DNA from: Opeltia flavorubescens
Taxonomy: Eukaryota > Ascomycota > Lecanoromycetes > Teloschistales > Teloschistaceae
Length of the DNA stretch: 64,000 nt
Assembly: GCA_000442125.1 (NCBI GenBank)
Contig: KE546965.1
Span: 2,294,001 to 2,358,000, forward strand
Direction: 5' to 3'
The notes under the pieces were generated by a model. The model worked only from the letters and a program-made list of their open reading frames with translations. It was not told the DNA's origin and searched no databases. Shown piece by piece: positions 1 to 15,075 of the stretch (position 1 is the first letter of the stretch; each line of letters opens with the position of its first letter). The position numbers and the translations under genes are program-made.

Positions 1-657
1 CGCCGCCTCCTGACCAATAAAGAACGCTACCGTGCCCGCCGCGCTTGCTACCGCATATGGCTCTACGCTCTCGCCTACCACCAGAGCTCCTTCCCCCGCC
101 GATCTCGAAATCACACCGGCATAATACGGCTGCGCATATTGATGCTACATGCATGGTCGACCGTCGAACTAGACGAGATTCAAGATTTGCAAGGGATCAT
201 GAGGAAAGTGGTGGAGTTGCGAATCTGTCCCAGCACTAGCACCGTCCTACGTCACCACAAGGATCGCTATGGTGAAGACAATTTGGCTACCCTCAATTAC
301 TACCTCGGTGGCCGGACGAAGCTCTTCCGCACCATGCCACAGCAGCAGTGGGAGTATTGGGAGGCGTGGGGAGATGACATGGATCAGTACTACGTTGTCG
401 AGGATATGTTGAAGTTGCACCCGGGCCAGATCATGAAGCTGTACAACTTCGTCAATCGCAGCAGCAAGGGCCCCGCATCTCTGGATGGGGTTCCGGCAAC
501 AGGGAGCAATAAATTGGATGTGGAACGTTATATTGCTAGGCTGGGCGAGTGGTTCGAATCGAATGGACAAACGTTAGGGGAGACTATCAAGCGTGTTCTG
601 GGTGAGAGGGGGGAGGAAGAGACGGATGGTGTGGGGGCTATCGTTGCTGAAGGATAG
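1..657 (+). CDS. C-terminal end of an unidentified fungal protein (partial)
   Basis: The reading frame is open from the first base of the window to a TAG stop, about 218 codons, so the gene starts upstream of the window. I do not recognise a domain. The left part is basic and aromatic (RRLLTNKERYRARRACYRIW), a style seen in the helical regions of many uncharacterised filamentous-fungal proteins, including those with an F-box upstream, but no F-box is visible here. The middle is rich in Trp, Tyr and Asp and the tail is acidic. No signal peptide or membrane segment can be judged because the N-terminus is missing. It converges on hda1, whose stop lies 218 bp away. Reading frame and stop are seen directly; function is unknown. 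Confidence 0.7.
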   Translation, partial: RRLLTNKERYRARRACYRIWLYALAYHQSSFPRRSRNHTGIIRLRILMLHAWSTVELDEIQDLQGIMRKVVELRICPSTSTVLRHHKDRYGEDNLATLNYYLGGRTKLFRTMPQQQWEYWEAWGDDMDQYYVVEDMLKLHPGQIMKLYNFVNRSSKGPASLDGVPATGSNKLDVERYIARLGEWFESNGQTLGETIKRVLGERGEEETDGVGAIVAEG

Positions 658-874
658 TGGAGTTGAGTACCCTTGTAATCATCTTAAACTTTTGATCCAG
701 TGAATAGAGATAGACAACAGCTTTGTGTCATGACCTTTCTTGCAATTTCATTCACCTGCGTATCACAGGTGGACTTATGCGAGCACACCTGCCCATAAGA
801 TTGCACAACAATAAAAATCGTTACCACGATTCCATTTCTCCCTTAATCCAATCTCTCAAAACTCATGTCCCTTG

Positions 875-3800
875 TCACTTTCCTCCCTTCCCTCCCACCA
901 GACTTTTCCGTCTCACAAACTCCACCACCTCTTCCCTATGATACTCCAGCATATCATTCACCCCCGTCCCCACCTCACTCCTCTTCACATTCCCAAACCG
1001 CTTACTCGGTTTCCGATCTCCGTTCCAAATCTGATGGTTCCCGGATAGGTAGACCAGAGAATTCTGCTTGTACCATTTGGACAGGTAATAGGAATTCTGA
1101 TCAGAGATGGAAGGGAGGGGAAGTGGAGTGGAGGTATCGATGAAGTTTAGGATGGCGGAGACGCGCTGGAAGAAGGTGTCTACTTATCGAGGAGAGGAAT
1201 TTTAGGGTTAGATTTTGAGGATTCTTATTCTTCTCTTTTTGGAGTGACTAGAAAAGGAAGAGAGTGAGGAGAGGATTCTCTTTGAGACGAGACATACCAC
1301 GGTTGTTCAAAAGGTAAATGATTTCTTTTGATGGGGAACCGACGCCCACGAAGAAGATCGCGGTGGAGTCATTGGGTCTGGAAGTGAATTTTAGCAGAGA
1401 TGATACCTCTGCTGTGCACTAGGAGAGGCGTACTCGATATAGTTCTCCCAGAGGTAGATTGCCAATTCGCATCGCTCGGCCATATGCTTTGCATTTTCGA
1501 GTTCCTTGTCCGAGTCTAGTTCGTCGACATCCTACAGGAGACGTTAGCCGTGTTGGTAGTGAGTGGACGAAGTGATGATATACATCAGTGTCGGCGATAT
1601 GGTTCGGAAAGTTGACATCGATGATGGCGAAGCCTTCCTTGATCGCCCATTGGCGGTACCAGTTGAGCGTATCGTTCTTGTATATGTCAGTGAGCATAGT
1701 AGCGCGTAGGATAATTGAAGGTATTGATGTCCTACCAATTCCGTATCGGCCAATCGTGTCGTCTCTGGGCCTGTCTGGTGATGATACCTTGCAAACCATG
1801 AGCTTAGGAGGCTCCAGCACGCCTCGAGGTAGTGAGCTTACGGGTCATGGAAGAAGACAATGAGTGGAACTTTTTCGGCGTAATTTATGCTAGTAAATGT
1901 TAACTTTCGTTCCTCTGTACGTGGTTATCTTCTGTTTACGTTGCGAGCACTTGATGCTTGAATGACTTGGATATTCGGTCGCGAAAGACTGAAAGCTCTA
2001 TCATGTCGAACTCATCGCACATCTGTTGCTTCTGGTATGCACGTAGAGCATCTAGAGAACGTGAGCAATGACAGTAAAGGTGTTGAAGCATCCCTTACCC
2101 TCGACTCGAAGCCCAGCTTTGCCGTTTAACGTTCCTTCTAAATACTTTCAGGTCCGGGCAGGGCAGATTCGAAGCTCGAGTGACTCACCTTTTGCACTAC
2201 TTTTGGATTCTGAACGGAGACATGGCCAGAAGCGGCATTGATAAGCGCGAACCATGTCGACGGTAGCAGCTCCTGATTTTGTAGGTTTCGTTTCGTCAAT
2301 TCTATCAGGAGGCTCGCCCAAGAGTGTCCGAGTCACAGCCAGCGCTGATTTGGAAATTGAACTAAGATTGTAGCCCCCCTTTGGCAGGATGTCAGACCAC
2401 AGAATGGACGGATAATCATTGCAGAACCTTACCTCTAGACACACGACAAGCTTGCCATTGGCCAAAGGGGAAAGCATATGGGCCATGTGTGCGTAGCAAG
2501 TGGGTGTCACAAAACACCCACCAAGCTGATCGCCAACAGCCGCATCAAATCCAGCAGCGACTGTATCTTGCTCAACTAGGTTACTTCGGTACACGTACAA
2601 AACTCACTGATGACCAGGTCTGGATTGAAGTCGTAAGCCACAGGCATGACTACCTGCTGAAAAGCATAGAGGTAGTCGGCGTCACCCATTCCTTTCGTTG
2701 GCCAAGGGACATTGATGTTTCTGTAAGAAATCAGTAACAAGTTGTGTCACTCTCGAACATGATCATACTTCCCGAGTCCTGGGCCAGCTCCACAGTGGAG
2801 GTGGTCTCCAAATGGACCTGATGGATAGAAGGTCCCATCTTCATGAACATGTATCGAAATGTAGAGGACGTTTGGATCTAGGTAAAAAGCTTGCTGAATG
2901 CCGTTGCCTGACCGTCTGAGCACTGCATGCAATTACAATCATCCACCAGCTTACCATGGTGCACATCCCTTTGGCTACGTCAGATCGTTGGATTTTCCAA
3001 TCACGAAGTGTGCAACACTCACCAGTCAAGTATCAAAACTTTTCGACAGATCTCCGGATAATCAGCTTGACAGACTTTGGCCGCAACCGAGACATTATCA
3101 AATATGCAAAACCCCATCGGACGGTTGCACTCAGCATGGTGACCTGGAGGCCGGATGACAGCAATAGCGTTCTTGACTTTGCCACTCACAACAGCTTTAC
3201 ATGTTTCTATAGCACCGCCAGTGGAGAGCAGGGCAGATGCGAATGTGAGTTTATTGAAGTAGATGGAGTCGTATTGTCTCTCTAAATGGACAAGATCATC
3301 GTCACTCATCGCTGGACCAGCTTTAACACCTTCACTTTCAACAATGAGTAGGAACTTTCTTACCGGCAGTTCTAGCCACGAATTCATAATGGCGGGGGTC
3401 GTGGACCAGGCAAATTTCCGACGCTGTAGCGTCCCGGGCCCTGATACGCTCCAGCGGCTTTTCGATAATCGGGACCGTGTATTGGGGGTCTTTGTAGAGC
3501 CCAGCTTGACATAGCTCCCGATAGATATGATAGATCCTCCGTGGGTCTTCTGGGTGGAAATCAAGTCTTTGCTTGGGCGGATCTAGCTCACAATGATACC
3601 GCATACGCACATCGTAGCAGAGACCTGTAGCTAACAATTTGGGTTGAACCATAGGCATGGTCCATGCCGTGTCTCCCTCCACAACCTCATCTTTAGAGAG
3701 AGAACCTTTTTCTAAAGATGCTGACCTTTTTAGTCTCTGGACCGTGTGTTCGGGTCCCGAAAAATTATATGCTTTGAAATCTCCATGAGCTCCGTGATGT

Positions 3801-3982
3801 CGAGGAAAAGAACGGTCGTGACTTTGGCTAAAAGCAATATCTTCCATAACATCTGGATCGGTTACTTCTGTTGAAGCAACCACAATGCCATTTCCAGACT
3901 TGGTTGGTCCTCTGACCTTCGCCCTTTCCCCTTGACCAGCACCGGAGGACGAAGATACGAGGATTCCGTTGTCGAGTTCCAT
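875..3982 (-). CDS. hda1: Class II histone deacetylase Hda1 with C-terminal Arb2 domain
   Basis: Zinc-dependent lysine deacetylase that removes acetyl groups from histone tails in transcriptional silencing. The start is taken at ATG 3982 (MELDNGIL). The catalytic domain follows in order: RMRYHCELDPPKQRLDFHPE, DSIYFNKLTFASA, the His pair in RPPGHHAE, the metal motif DVHHGNG, GDADYLYAFQQVVMP, the Asp of AGFDAAVGDQ, and GGYNLSSIS. The Arb2-like C-terminal half reads KVPLIVFFHDPPKLMV, then ELENAKHMAERCELAIYLWE, then STAIFFVGVGSPSKEIIYLL, and ends GGKGGK before TGA at 875-877. The gene is cut by about ten short introns; the DVHHG codons sit on a 14-nt exon (2955-2968). The exon between LMVCK and MLTDIYKND is uncertain. 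Total length is roughly 700 residues, normal for fungal Hda1. The family assignment is very secure; a few splice sites are inferred. Confidence 0.93.
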
Positions 3983-4769
3983 GGCACTTGGGTCACATGA
4001 TAATATAGAATGTCCAAACGTTCCTTCCGAAATGTTCCAGAAACGTTTGAGATATCACGCATCGAATGATCTGAAGATTGCGGGACCTCCCCAAAAGATA
4101 TGGCTCACTATCTTTCGTTAACGATACTTATACAAATAATAATATTGAGCATCGTCAGACAACTGACCTGGCACATTTTGGGGTCAAGTGAATTTCTCAG
4201 CAACCATGCCTTAAATTAAGTTGTAGTTGTCAAGTATCTCTGCTCGCCAGGGGAAGAGTACTAATGGAGCTTGACGCCAAAATTGACAGCATTTGAGCAA
4301 ACTTTCTTGATACATAATCCCACTAGCGCCGCATTACCAAGTTCTTATTGGTCGTGATATATACATCATAGACACGCTATATTCCGAAATCGGTAACAAA
4401 TCTTTACTCTGATTACAAAGTCTTCCAGTTTGCGATATTTGATGCTATCAGCTGCTCCTACGGCGTCACCACGATCCAATTCTTCGCTAGTCCAGGGATT
4501 GAGTCTATATTGTGGGATTCGATTGATAAGAGAAATGTATTCTCACTATCAGGCAAATCATTTACATCATACGGAGAGTAATAGAAGTACAAGTGCTGTT
4601 GAGAATGAATCAAATATATCAGGTTGTGACATTCTGGAAGTTTTCCTGAATTGCACACTTTTGGAATAAACGTTTGCTATCTTGATCACGTTGGCTTGCA
4701 GTCAATGTGCTAAACCATCTACACCGTAACTCATGTTTGATACCGATTTTCTCCATTTCATCTTACCCT
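3983..4769. other. Intergenic region between hda1 and gpdA
   Basis: It holds the upstream region of hda1 and the 3' side of gpdA, both on the minus strand. Short open frames at 4430-4669 (plus) and 4458-4658 (minus) show no family features. I see nothing else. Confidence 0.5.
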
Positions 4770-6155
<1,386 letters not shown>

Positions 6156-6693
6156 CTTGATTAACTTGATATGTCAGCTATGTGAATTAGCAAATACAAT
6201 AGAATAAAACGTACAGTGGGCAGGAATTGAGAAAGTTTCGAAACTGGAATTTATTGTGGTAGCAGAAATTAGGACTTGATGAGAACGAGGTTGAGGTGGT
6301 CATAGTAATGGCGGGGCATTTAATCGGAGGGAAAAACTAGAGCGTCATATTGGGATGCACGGGCTGCGCTAGCCTATCGGACTAGGGGCAACAAAAGCAC
6401 CTGCAACAAGTAAGCACCGCAACGCCACCTTTCGCGTCCCGAGTCTTTTTTCCTCTCGTTCTAGATTTTGTATTAATCAGGGTGTCACTAAATTTTGGTT
6501 CCTGAGAACGGGTCGTACAGGTCTCGGGGAATTACATGAAACTGTCAACTTCTTTACTTCGGAGCTAGTCATTCAAAAACCTTGCGCCCAAGGAGTGACA
6601 TGTACGAATTACACCTGGACAATGAACTCTGGGAAGCCACTATTTCGACACCAGAAATCCCGCCCGTCACGTGGTACTGACATCAAATTTGGC
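6156..6693. promoter_or_regulatory. Upstream region of gpdA
   Basis: About 540 bp between the gpdA start and the stop of the branching-enzyme gene. Pyrimidine-rich tracts occur near 6440-6470 (plus strand). No TATA box or known operator could be assigned with confidence. No coding frame of note is seen. Confidence 0.4.
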
Positions 6694-8996
6694 CTAAATG
6701 GTAGATTCCAAAGCGAGGACCTATTCGAGATCACGTCAGCGATGAGGCATTTTTGAAGAGCATCATAGTCATGACTCACGATAGCTGTTCGCACAGGAAC
6801 GTATACTTGGACGAAGTTCTTCCGCCCGTTCCACGCAAAGTCCGTCGTGAAAAATCTCGTACCCTTGACATTGCGTCCGAAGCCGCCGAAGGCTGGGTCA
6901 TCTGTGTCAAGTACAATCTGATACGTACCACTTTGTTCCACGCCCACGCGATAGTCAGCAAAGCTTTGCGTTGGGTTGAAGTTGAAGATCCATAACAGTC
7001 CGGCTCGTTCAAACACGATGACCTTGTCAGATTCGTTCTTGAGGCTAATATATGCTTGAGACGAATGGAGCCAGCCGTATTTCTCTTCGGTCCATTGCAT
7101 CTTCCGATCAAATTCGTTGAGGAACTTATATCGAAGGAGATCGTCATCCGGTAGGTTGAACTGTCTCCTGGCGTACCAAAAGCTATTGTCGTTACCTTCT
7201 CGAGGGAAGTCAAGCCATTCCGGATGCCCAAATTCATTGCCTTCAAAATTTAGGTAGCCTTCGCCTCCTAATCCGTGTGTGACTAGCCGAATAAGCTTAT
7301 GCAGACTCAAACCACGTTCTATTACCGCCGTGAATTCGGTCAGCGTGGACATGTGAGTGTACAATTCCTTGTCACAAAGCCACATGAGCAATGATTTGTC
7401 TCCCACCAGCCTGAGTACAATGTCAGCGAACTCCTCGACGCTCTCATCAGTTCACGTACGCCTGATCGTGGCTCTCGGCATAAGCGATTGTTTTCTCGCC
7501 GTGTCTTCGGTTCGTCAGTGTAAAGCATAAAGCACCCATATCCCATTCTGAGTCCTCCTTCTCCTTCAACCACTTGATGTACATATCCGGGATGGCCATC
7601 GCTAATCGGTAATCGAAGCCGATGCCACCAAGCGATAATGCTAAGCAAAGGGCAGGCATACCAGAGACGTCCTCGGCAATAGTGATGCAATCCGGATATA
7701 GCTGATGCAGCATCTCATTGGCAAGCATGAGATAGACGACGCCATCTTCGTCAACATTAGGGCCAAAGTACTCGTGGTATCCTCCGGAGAACCCCCTACG
7801 ACGGTCAATACCGAACTTCCACAGGCATAACATCAACCTACGTTCCAATACCATGGTGCTGATACAGCATACTCGTTACGCCATCAAACCTGAATCCATC
7901 GAAGTTGTACTCATCCATCCAGAAACGGAGGTTGGATAACAAGAATCGCAAGACCTCATGGTTGCCATAATTGAAAAGTCGGCTATCCCACAGCTCATGT
8001 CGTCCCTTCGCACCCTCATGGAAGTACAAATGATCGGTGCCATCGAAGTAATTGAGGCCGTCCGCGGAATTCTTGGAAGCATGGCTATGCACAACATCAA
8101 GGAGTACAACGATACCCATGCTATGAGCAGTGTCGATTAGTTCCTTCAAATCATCCAGAGGGCCAAAGCGGCTGCTTGCGGCGAAGAAACTATTGATCTG
8201 ATAGCCGAAGCTGGCGTAATACGCATGTTCCATGATTGCCATCAATTGGATGACATTATACCCAAGGTAGTGTATCCGAGGCAGCATGTTCTTTGTGAAC
8301 TCCTTGTATGTTGTAATACGTAGCTCAGGTGACGATATCCCTACATGGGCTTCGTATATCCTTGCACTCTTTGGTTTTGGCGGCCGTGGATGTTTGGGAA
8401 CATAACGTTCCGCTTTGGGTGGGTTCCAAAAGACGCCGTCGTATACTGGAGAAACATTCAGATCTTGTTCGACCCTACTTATCCAAGCTGGTATCCGTTC
8501 AATTCGTTCGCCAGACGTCGGTATAACCATGGATATTTTCACCTTGCTTCTATGCGGTATGGCTGGTTGCCCGTCTCTCGCCGGGAGGCTCACTACCCAA
8601 CGCCCATATTCTTCCCTCGTCATAGGTGTTGCATCTCGGTTCCAGTCATTGAAATCGCCAATGAGGTAGGCTCGGATGGCATTGGGCGCCCATTCTCGGT
8701 AGGTGATATCCCCGTTGTCATGTACCACGAAGCCAAATATCTCGGCTCCTCGGCTGAACTTTTCAAGACCTCCTTCGGTCTCGTTGATTGTCTTGATCCA
8801 TTTCTGGGCGTGGCTGTATCTACTTCGAAGGGAGTCTTTGAAAGGCGAAAGCCATGGATCGAGCTGAACAACACCTAAGCGGATTAGCAGGTTGTACTTC
8901 TTGGAGTGACATACACTTACCCGTGCCATCAGCTACAGTTTTGTCACCTGCTGGTTCAGCGAGAACAGAGTTCTCTGAAGTTTGGTTCAATGCCAT
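6694..8996 (-). CDS. GLC3: 1,4-alpha-glucan (glycogen) branching enzyme, GH13
   Basis: It transfers alpha-1,4 glucan segments to form alpha-1,6 branches in glycogen, in the cytosol. The first exon starts at ATG 8996 ([15 protein letters not shown]); an in-frame ATG at 9053 is an alternative. After one intron come the CBM48-type N-domain ([20 protein letters not shown]) and then the GH13 barrel: [23 protein letters not shown], the catalytic Asp in [12 protein letters not shown], the catalytic Glu in [12 protein letters not shown], and AYAESHDQA. The C-domain includes [17 protein letters not shown] and FQRKNF-type ends ([17 protein letters not shown]). The final exon codes VLALESTI and stops at 6694-6696. 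The introns found (after TGTG, HHGIGT, SHDQA and RTAI) keep frame. The length, about 690 residues, matches eukaryotic branching enzymes. Divergent from clpX. Confidence 0.95.
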
Positions 8997-9468
8997 TTTC
9001 CACGAGATATATGTGCAGCGCCAAAGACCCAAGACGAAACAACCTCCGTTCAAGTTATGCTTGACCCAATTGAATTATATAGACATAGTTCTTGAACTTG
9101 AAAAGTATCATTCTATGTGAGCTAGGTGTCGTGTGAAAAATGGTGTTTTTTCGGCCCTGTTGGCGGGGCTTTTGCGGTGCCCCTCCAGTGAATATTCCCC
9201 AAACGCGCCTTGACCCAACGAAACGAATTGATCTCCGGGCCGATGTCATCGTGCATCGTTAAGCAGCCCCTCCCGGTCAGCCCTGGGCTTGAATCCCTGC
9301 AGCTGCCTCGACCACGATCATGTCACTCGGCTGCTGCGAGGCGCTCAGAGCGTACGATTCTTAAGGGATATGGTAAATTTGCATTCACTTCGAATACCAT
9401 TTGAAGACCGTTATAGGAGATTGCTGGAATACGACATTTTTATATCGAATGCGTGATATGCAAGAGAC
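8997..9468. promoter_or_regulatory. Divergent promoter region, GLC3 and clpX
   Basis: About 470 bp lie between the two divergent start codons and must hold both promoters. CCAAT-type boxes were not mapped with certainty here. A GC-rich stretch near 9150-9200 is the only compositional feature I see. Confidence 0.45.
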
Positions 9469-11369
9469 ATGGCCGGCAATCACCGCGCATCATGCCCAAC
9501 AGTCTCCTCCCTATACATCTCGCACCGAGCTCGAAGGTCATACATCGCATTCTTCAGGATCTGCCGCCTGTATACGACAACATGTTCAAGGCCTTCTTCG
9601 TCTCGATTTTATCGATCTGACTTCGCCAACCAGCCGTTCACCGGAACCTATGATCCGGGAGAAAAGACATCGGGGCCATTGGCAGATGCCTCCGTAATAG
9701 GGGCGCCTATCCTGACGCCGAAGATACTCAAGCAACATCTTGACCAATTCGTAGTCGGGCAAGAGAGGGCGAAGAAAGTGCTTAGCGTTGCGGTCTACAA
9801 CCACTATCAAAGGATACAAGAGGTGCAGAGGTTAGAAGAAGAAGAGGAGGCATTGTTGCAGCAGCGGTTACGGAGGGAAGCCATGCATGGGCATCCTCTA
9901 CAAGGTATGAGATCAAAGTCTCGTGGTCGCAGAGATCTTATCAAGAGACACCAGACGAGTTCCCCGGCCATCAATCTGCTATACACTTACACCCTCCTCA
10001 ATCCTCACTTGGCACCTCACCACTTGTCGACGTATCCCCCTTAACGCTTGATAAAGCGAACGTCCTTCTCTTAGGTCCTTCCGGCGTTGGCAAGACGTTG
10101 ATGGCCAAGACGCTTGCTCGTGTTCTCGAAGTGCCTTTCAGCATGTCCGATTGCACCCCCTTCACCCAAGCAGGCTACATTGGCGAAGATGCTGAAATCT
10201 GCGTGCAACGTCTTCTAGCAGCCGCCAATTACGATGTTGCGGCAGCAGAGCGAGGGATAATTTGCCTCGATGAAATTGACAAAATCAGCACTGCGAAAGT
10301 CAGCCACGGTAAAGATGTCGGAGGTGAAGGCGTACAGCAAGCCCTTCTGAAGATAATTGAGGGTACGACTTTGCAAATACAAGCTAAGAATGAGAAATCC
10401 TCGTCCGGCCGAAGCCCCAGTTCCGCAGCAAACAATTATCCTACTAATAGCCCGCTCTCTGGCGGCACCATGCCTCCAACGTCCTCTTCTGGTTCGGGCA
10501 GTACTTCTACGCCATCCTCTTCAAAAGCCGAAACATACAACATCCGCACCGATAATATCCTGTTCATCTTCGCAGGCGCCTTCGTAGGCCTTCAAAAACT
10601 AATACTCAACCGCATCTCCAAATCCAGCATAGGCTTCGGCGCTCCCATCCGCTCTTCCTCTATCCCTTCCTCTTCGTCTCCATCCTCCACAAAACCCCAA
10701 GACGACCACACTATCCACTTCAAACCAAACACCTCGGAATCCGCGCTCTTCGAAAAGCATATCCCCTACTACTCACCCCCTTCCTCACCCTCAGACAATA
10801 GCTCCTCAGAGGCAACAAAAGAACTCAACCCCCTCGACCTCGTCCAACCCACAGACCTCCAATCCTACGGTCTGATACCCGAACTCATCGGCCGCATCCC
10901 AGTCACCGCCGCCTTGTCCGCCCTCTCGGATGACGCCCTCGTGCGTGTCCTCACAGAACCCCGCAACAGTATCATCAAGCAATACACGCAGCTCTTCGCC
11001 CTCTCCGGCATCGAACTCGCCTTCACAAAGCCCGCTTTGCGTGAGATTGCGAAATCGGCACTGGGTATGGGGACTGGTGCGAGAGGGTTGCGGACATGCT
11101 GTGAGCGGCTGCTGACGGAAACGATGTTCGAGGCACCGGGCAGTAGTATCAAGTATGTGGCTGTGACGGGTAAGGTAGCGAGGAAGGAGAGCGCGCCGCT
11201 TTATTTCCCGAGGGGACAGGCGGCGAGGTTCAGGGAAGTTGTGGAGGGTGAAGACGCGGAGGGCGAGGGGGAGGAAAAGCACAATTTTAAGAGTGAAGGG
11301 GGAGGGGAAAGTGAGCTGGCCACTTTCGAGGAATATAGGGAGAAGAGCAGGGCCGCGGGGGTTATGTGA
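9469..11369 (+). CDS. MCX1: Mitochondrial ClpX-type AAA+ unfoldase
   Basis: ATP-driven protein unfoldase of the mitochondrial matrix, ortholog of bacterial ClpX and yeast Mcx1. The N-terminus ([20 protein letters not shown], rich in Arg and Ser) looks like a targeting sequence. [24 protein letters not shown] opens the AAA+ module. Walker A is GPSGVGKT, pore loop 1 is GYIGED, Walker B is GIICLDEID, and sensor regions include [12 protein letters not shown] and [10 protein letters not shown]. The N-terminal zinc domain of bacterial ClpX is absent, as in fungal homologs. A Ser/Pro-rich insert of about 45 residues follows [10 protein letters not shown] and a second follows the IGF loop (SSIGFGAPI). 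One short intron (about 9905-9945) is needed to keep frame. The IGF tripeptide is what ClpX uses to dock ClpP, so a ClpP partner is plausible. Assignment is secure; the intron edge is inferred. Confidence 0.92.
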
Positions 11370-11994
11370 TGGCCGTGATTTAGATCTCAAGATTTATCGA
11401 CTTGGTCGAAGACGTGTGCAGGTCCATCGTGGCAAGAGATAGGCCAGCACATTCGTTGATGGTTATGAAATGTAGATATGAAGCAATGTCGGTCATGTAG
11501 TATAGCGCATCCTCATGATAGAGAGGAAGGAATACATACAGTGTTATAGAGGAATGGTAGTTCAAATAGCATCGCAGACGAAAAACAAGGCAAGAGAATA
11601 AGTACGTACGTTTGATGGTCGTAGGAGTTTCCTTCGCCGTAAGAACACACGGTCAGCCTCTTATACTTTGTCACCTGGCTATCTATGTCAGGATTCTTTA
11701 GAATCGATACATGGAGGTCAAGTCACAGCCACAGGAATGCAAGGTACAACTTTGATGAATGGTGCGAAGCGAGAGTTGGAGGTGGGGTTTGGGAGGTGCG
11801 AGGTGGTGATGAGAGTGCTGCTGCTGCTGCTGCTCGGAGTAAATTCACCTTTGGGAACGTAGATATTGAGAAGAAAATACGTGCGAATTCGAGTAGGCTA
11901 CACCTCTAACCGCCATCTCTTCAACCATGCCTCTCCTATCTGTACACTTTTAGTTCTCTATTCGACCCTACCCTGTGCATCTACAGCTACCCAT
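11370..11994. other. Intergenic region between clpX and ATP2 (convergent)
   Basis: It holds the 3' ends of two convergent genes. A short CTG run (about 11818-11832) is present. Small open frames on both strands look random. Confidence 0.5.
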
Positions 11995-13883
<1,889 letters not shown>

Positions 13884-14238
13884 CCGCAATTCCACGCTTG
13901 GGATAGTGAATATGGAAAGGATACCTCTTCCACATGGTGATGAATGCTATAGAGCGATGCAGAGTGATTGGAAGGGACAGGTCGGAGAATGGTTGAGAGC
14001 TGGAAGGAGTCTGAATTTCAGTAGCAGTAACCAAAATTGGGGGGTCCCAATGCGCTAATCCGTTCCTGACTAGTAAGCTAAGCTACCTAATATTATTACG
14101 ACCTCATTTTCAAACATCCAGGAGTCAGACAGCTGAATACATGAGGAAACCCTTCAATTGACTCGCCATAGGTGCCTGGAGCTGTATGTCATAGTATACC
14201 AACCCTTTCCCACACACAGTCGTTCAAAAAGCCGCCTC
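13884..14238. promoter_or_regulatory. Compact divergent promoter, ATP2 and COX5
   Basis: Only 355 bp separate two divergent genes of oxidative phosphorylation. CCAAT-box cores lie at 13967-13971 and 14036-14040 (as ATTGG) and at 14047-14051 (as CCAAT). CCAAT is the site of the HAP/CBF complex, which drives respiratory genes in fungi; use of these boxes is inferred. Confidence 0.6.
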
Positions 14239-15075
14239 ATGACTACGACTATGCTACGATCGCTCTCCCGAGCTGGTCCTAGCTGCGCACCTTTACGAGT
14301 ACATCCCACTCGGATACAAAAGCAACCCCTGCAAGCAGCTACAACGACGTGTTTATCCGAAGGACGACAACATCAGAGACGCTATGCGGGCATACATGCC
14401 ATCTCAAACCCCACCCTCGCGGGTATCGAGAAGCGATGGGAGGGGATGCCTCCTCAAGAGCAGGCAGATTTATGGATGGCACTTCGAGATCGGATGAAGA
14501 CTGATTGGCATGAGATGACTCTGCAAGAAAAGAAAGCCGGTATGTTGTTTGACGGTCTTAAACGTCAGCCGGGCAATTCCAAAGTTCAACAATCGCCGTT
14601 TCCGCGAGTCGAGCTGTTGCCTATCTTTTTTATACTCCTTGTACCGAAGACTAATCTATCCTTCTTGATCCAGCATACTGGATAGCCTTCGGCCCTCACG
14701 GCCCCCGCGCCCTTCCTCCCCCCGGCGAAGGAAAAGTAATATTCTGGTATACCATGCTCGGCGTCGGCGTATCAGCCGTGATCTTCATCATAATCCGTCA
14801 ATTCGCACGACCGGCGCCCAAGACCATGAACTCGCAATACCAAGCCATGACCAACGAGTACCTTAAGGTGGGATTCCCCTCATCATGTCCCCTTCGTTAA
14901 TATCTGTATCCAAATCTAACGATGATGGGTGCACAATGCTAATGCGTTCGTCTCGATTTATTAGAACCAAAAAACAGAAGCCATTACCGGTGTATCATCG
15001 GAAGGCTATACCGGCAAAGGTATGATCCAGAGTAAGCCGAGGAAAGGACCTCCACCTGAGGAGGATGAAGAATAG
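14239..15075 (+). CDS. COX5: Cytochrome c oxidase subunit 5 (COX IV family), mitochondrial
   Basis: Nuclear-encoded structural and regulatory subunit of complex IV. ATG 14239 (MTTTMLRSLSRAG) or the in-frame ATG 14251 starts an Arg/Ser-rich targeting peptide. The mature part reads HAISNPTLAGIEKRWEGMPP, then QADLWMALRDRMKTDWHEMT and LQEKKA in exon 1 (to 14539). Exon 2 (14674-14877) gives AYWIAFGPHGPRALPPPGEG and one membrane segment, WYTMLGVGVSAVIFIIIRQF. Exon 3 (14965-15075) gives NQKTEAITGVSSEGYTGKGM and an acidic end. Introns are 134 and 87 nt and keep frame exactly. The order of blocks and the single transmembrane helix are diagnostic of the family. Divergent from ATP2. Confidence 0.95.

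Noticed and set aside
10806-11390. 194-codon open frame antisense to clpX
   Set aside because: It mirrors the codon pattern of the coding strand and shows no domain; the sense gene is certain.
11818-11832. Five CTG triplets
   Set aside because: Too short to call a microsatellite of interest, and outside any supported gene.
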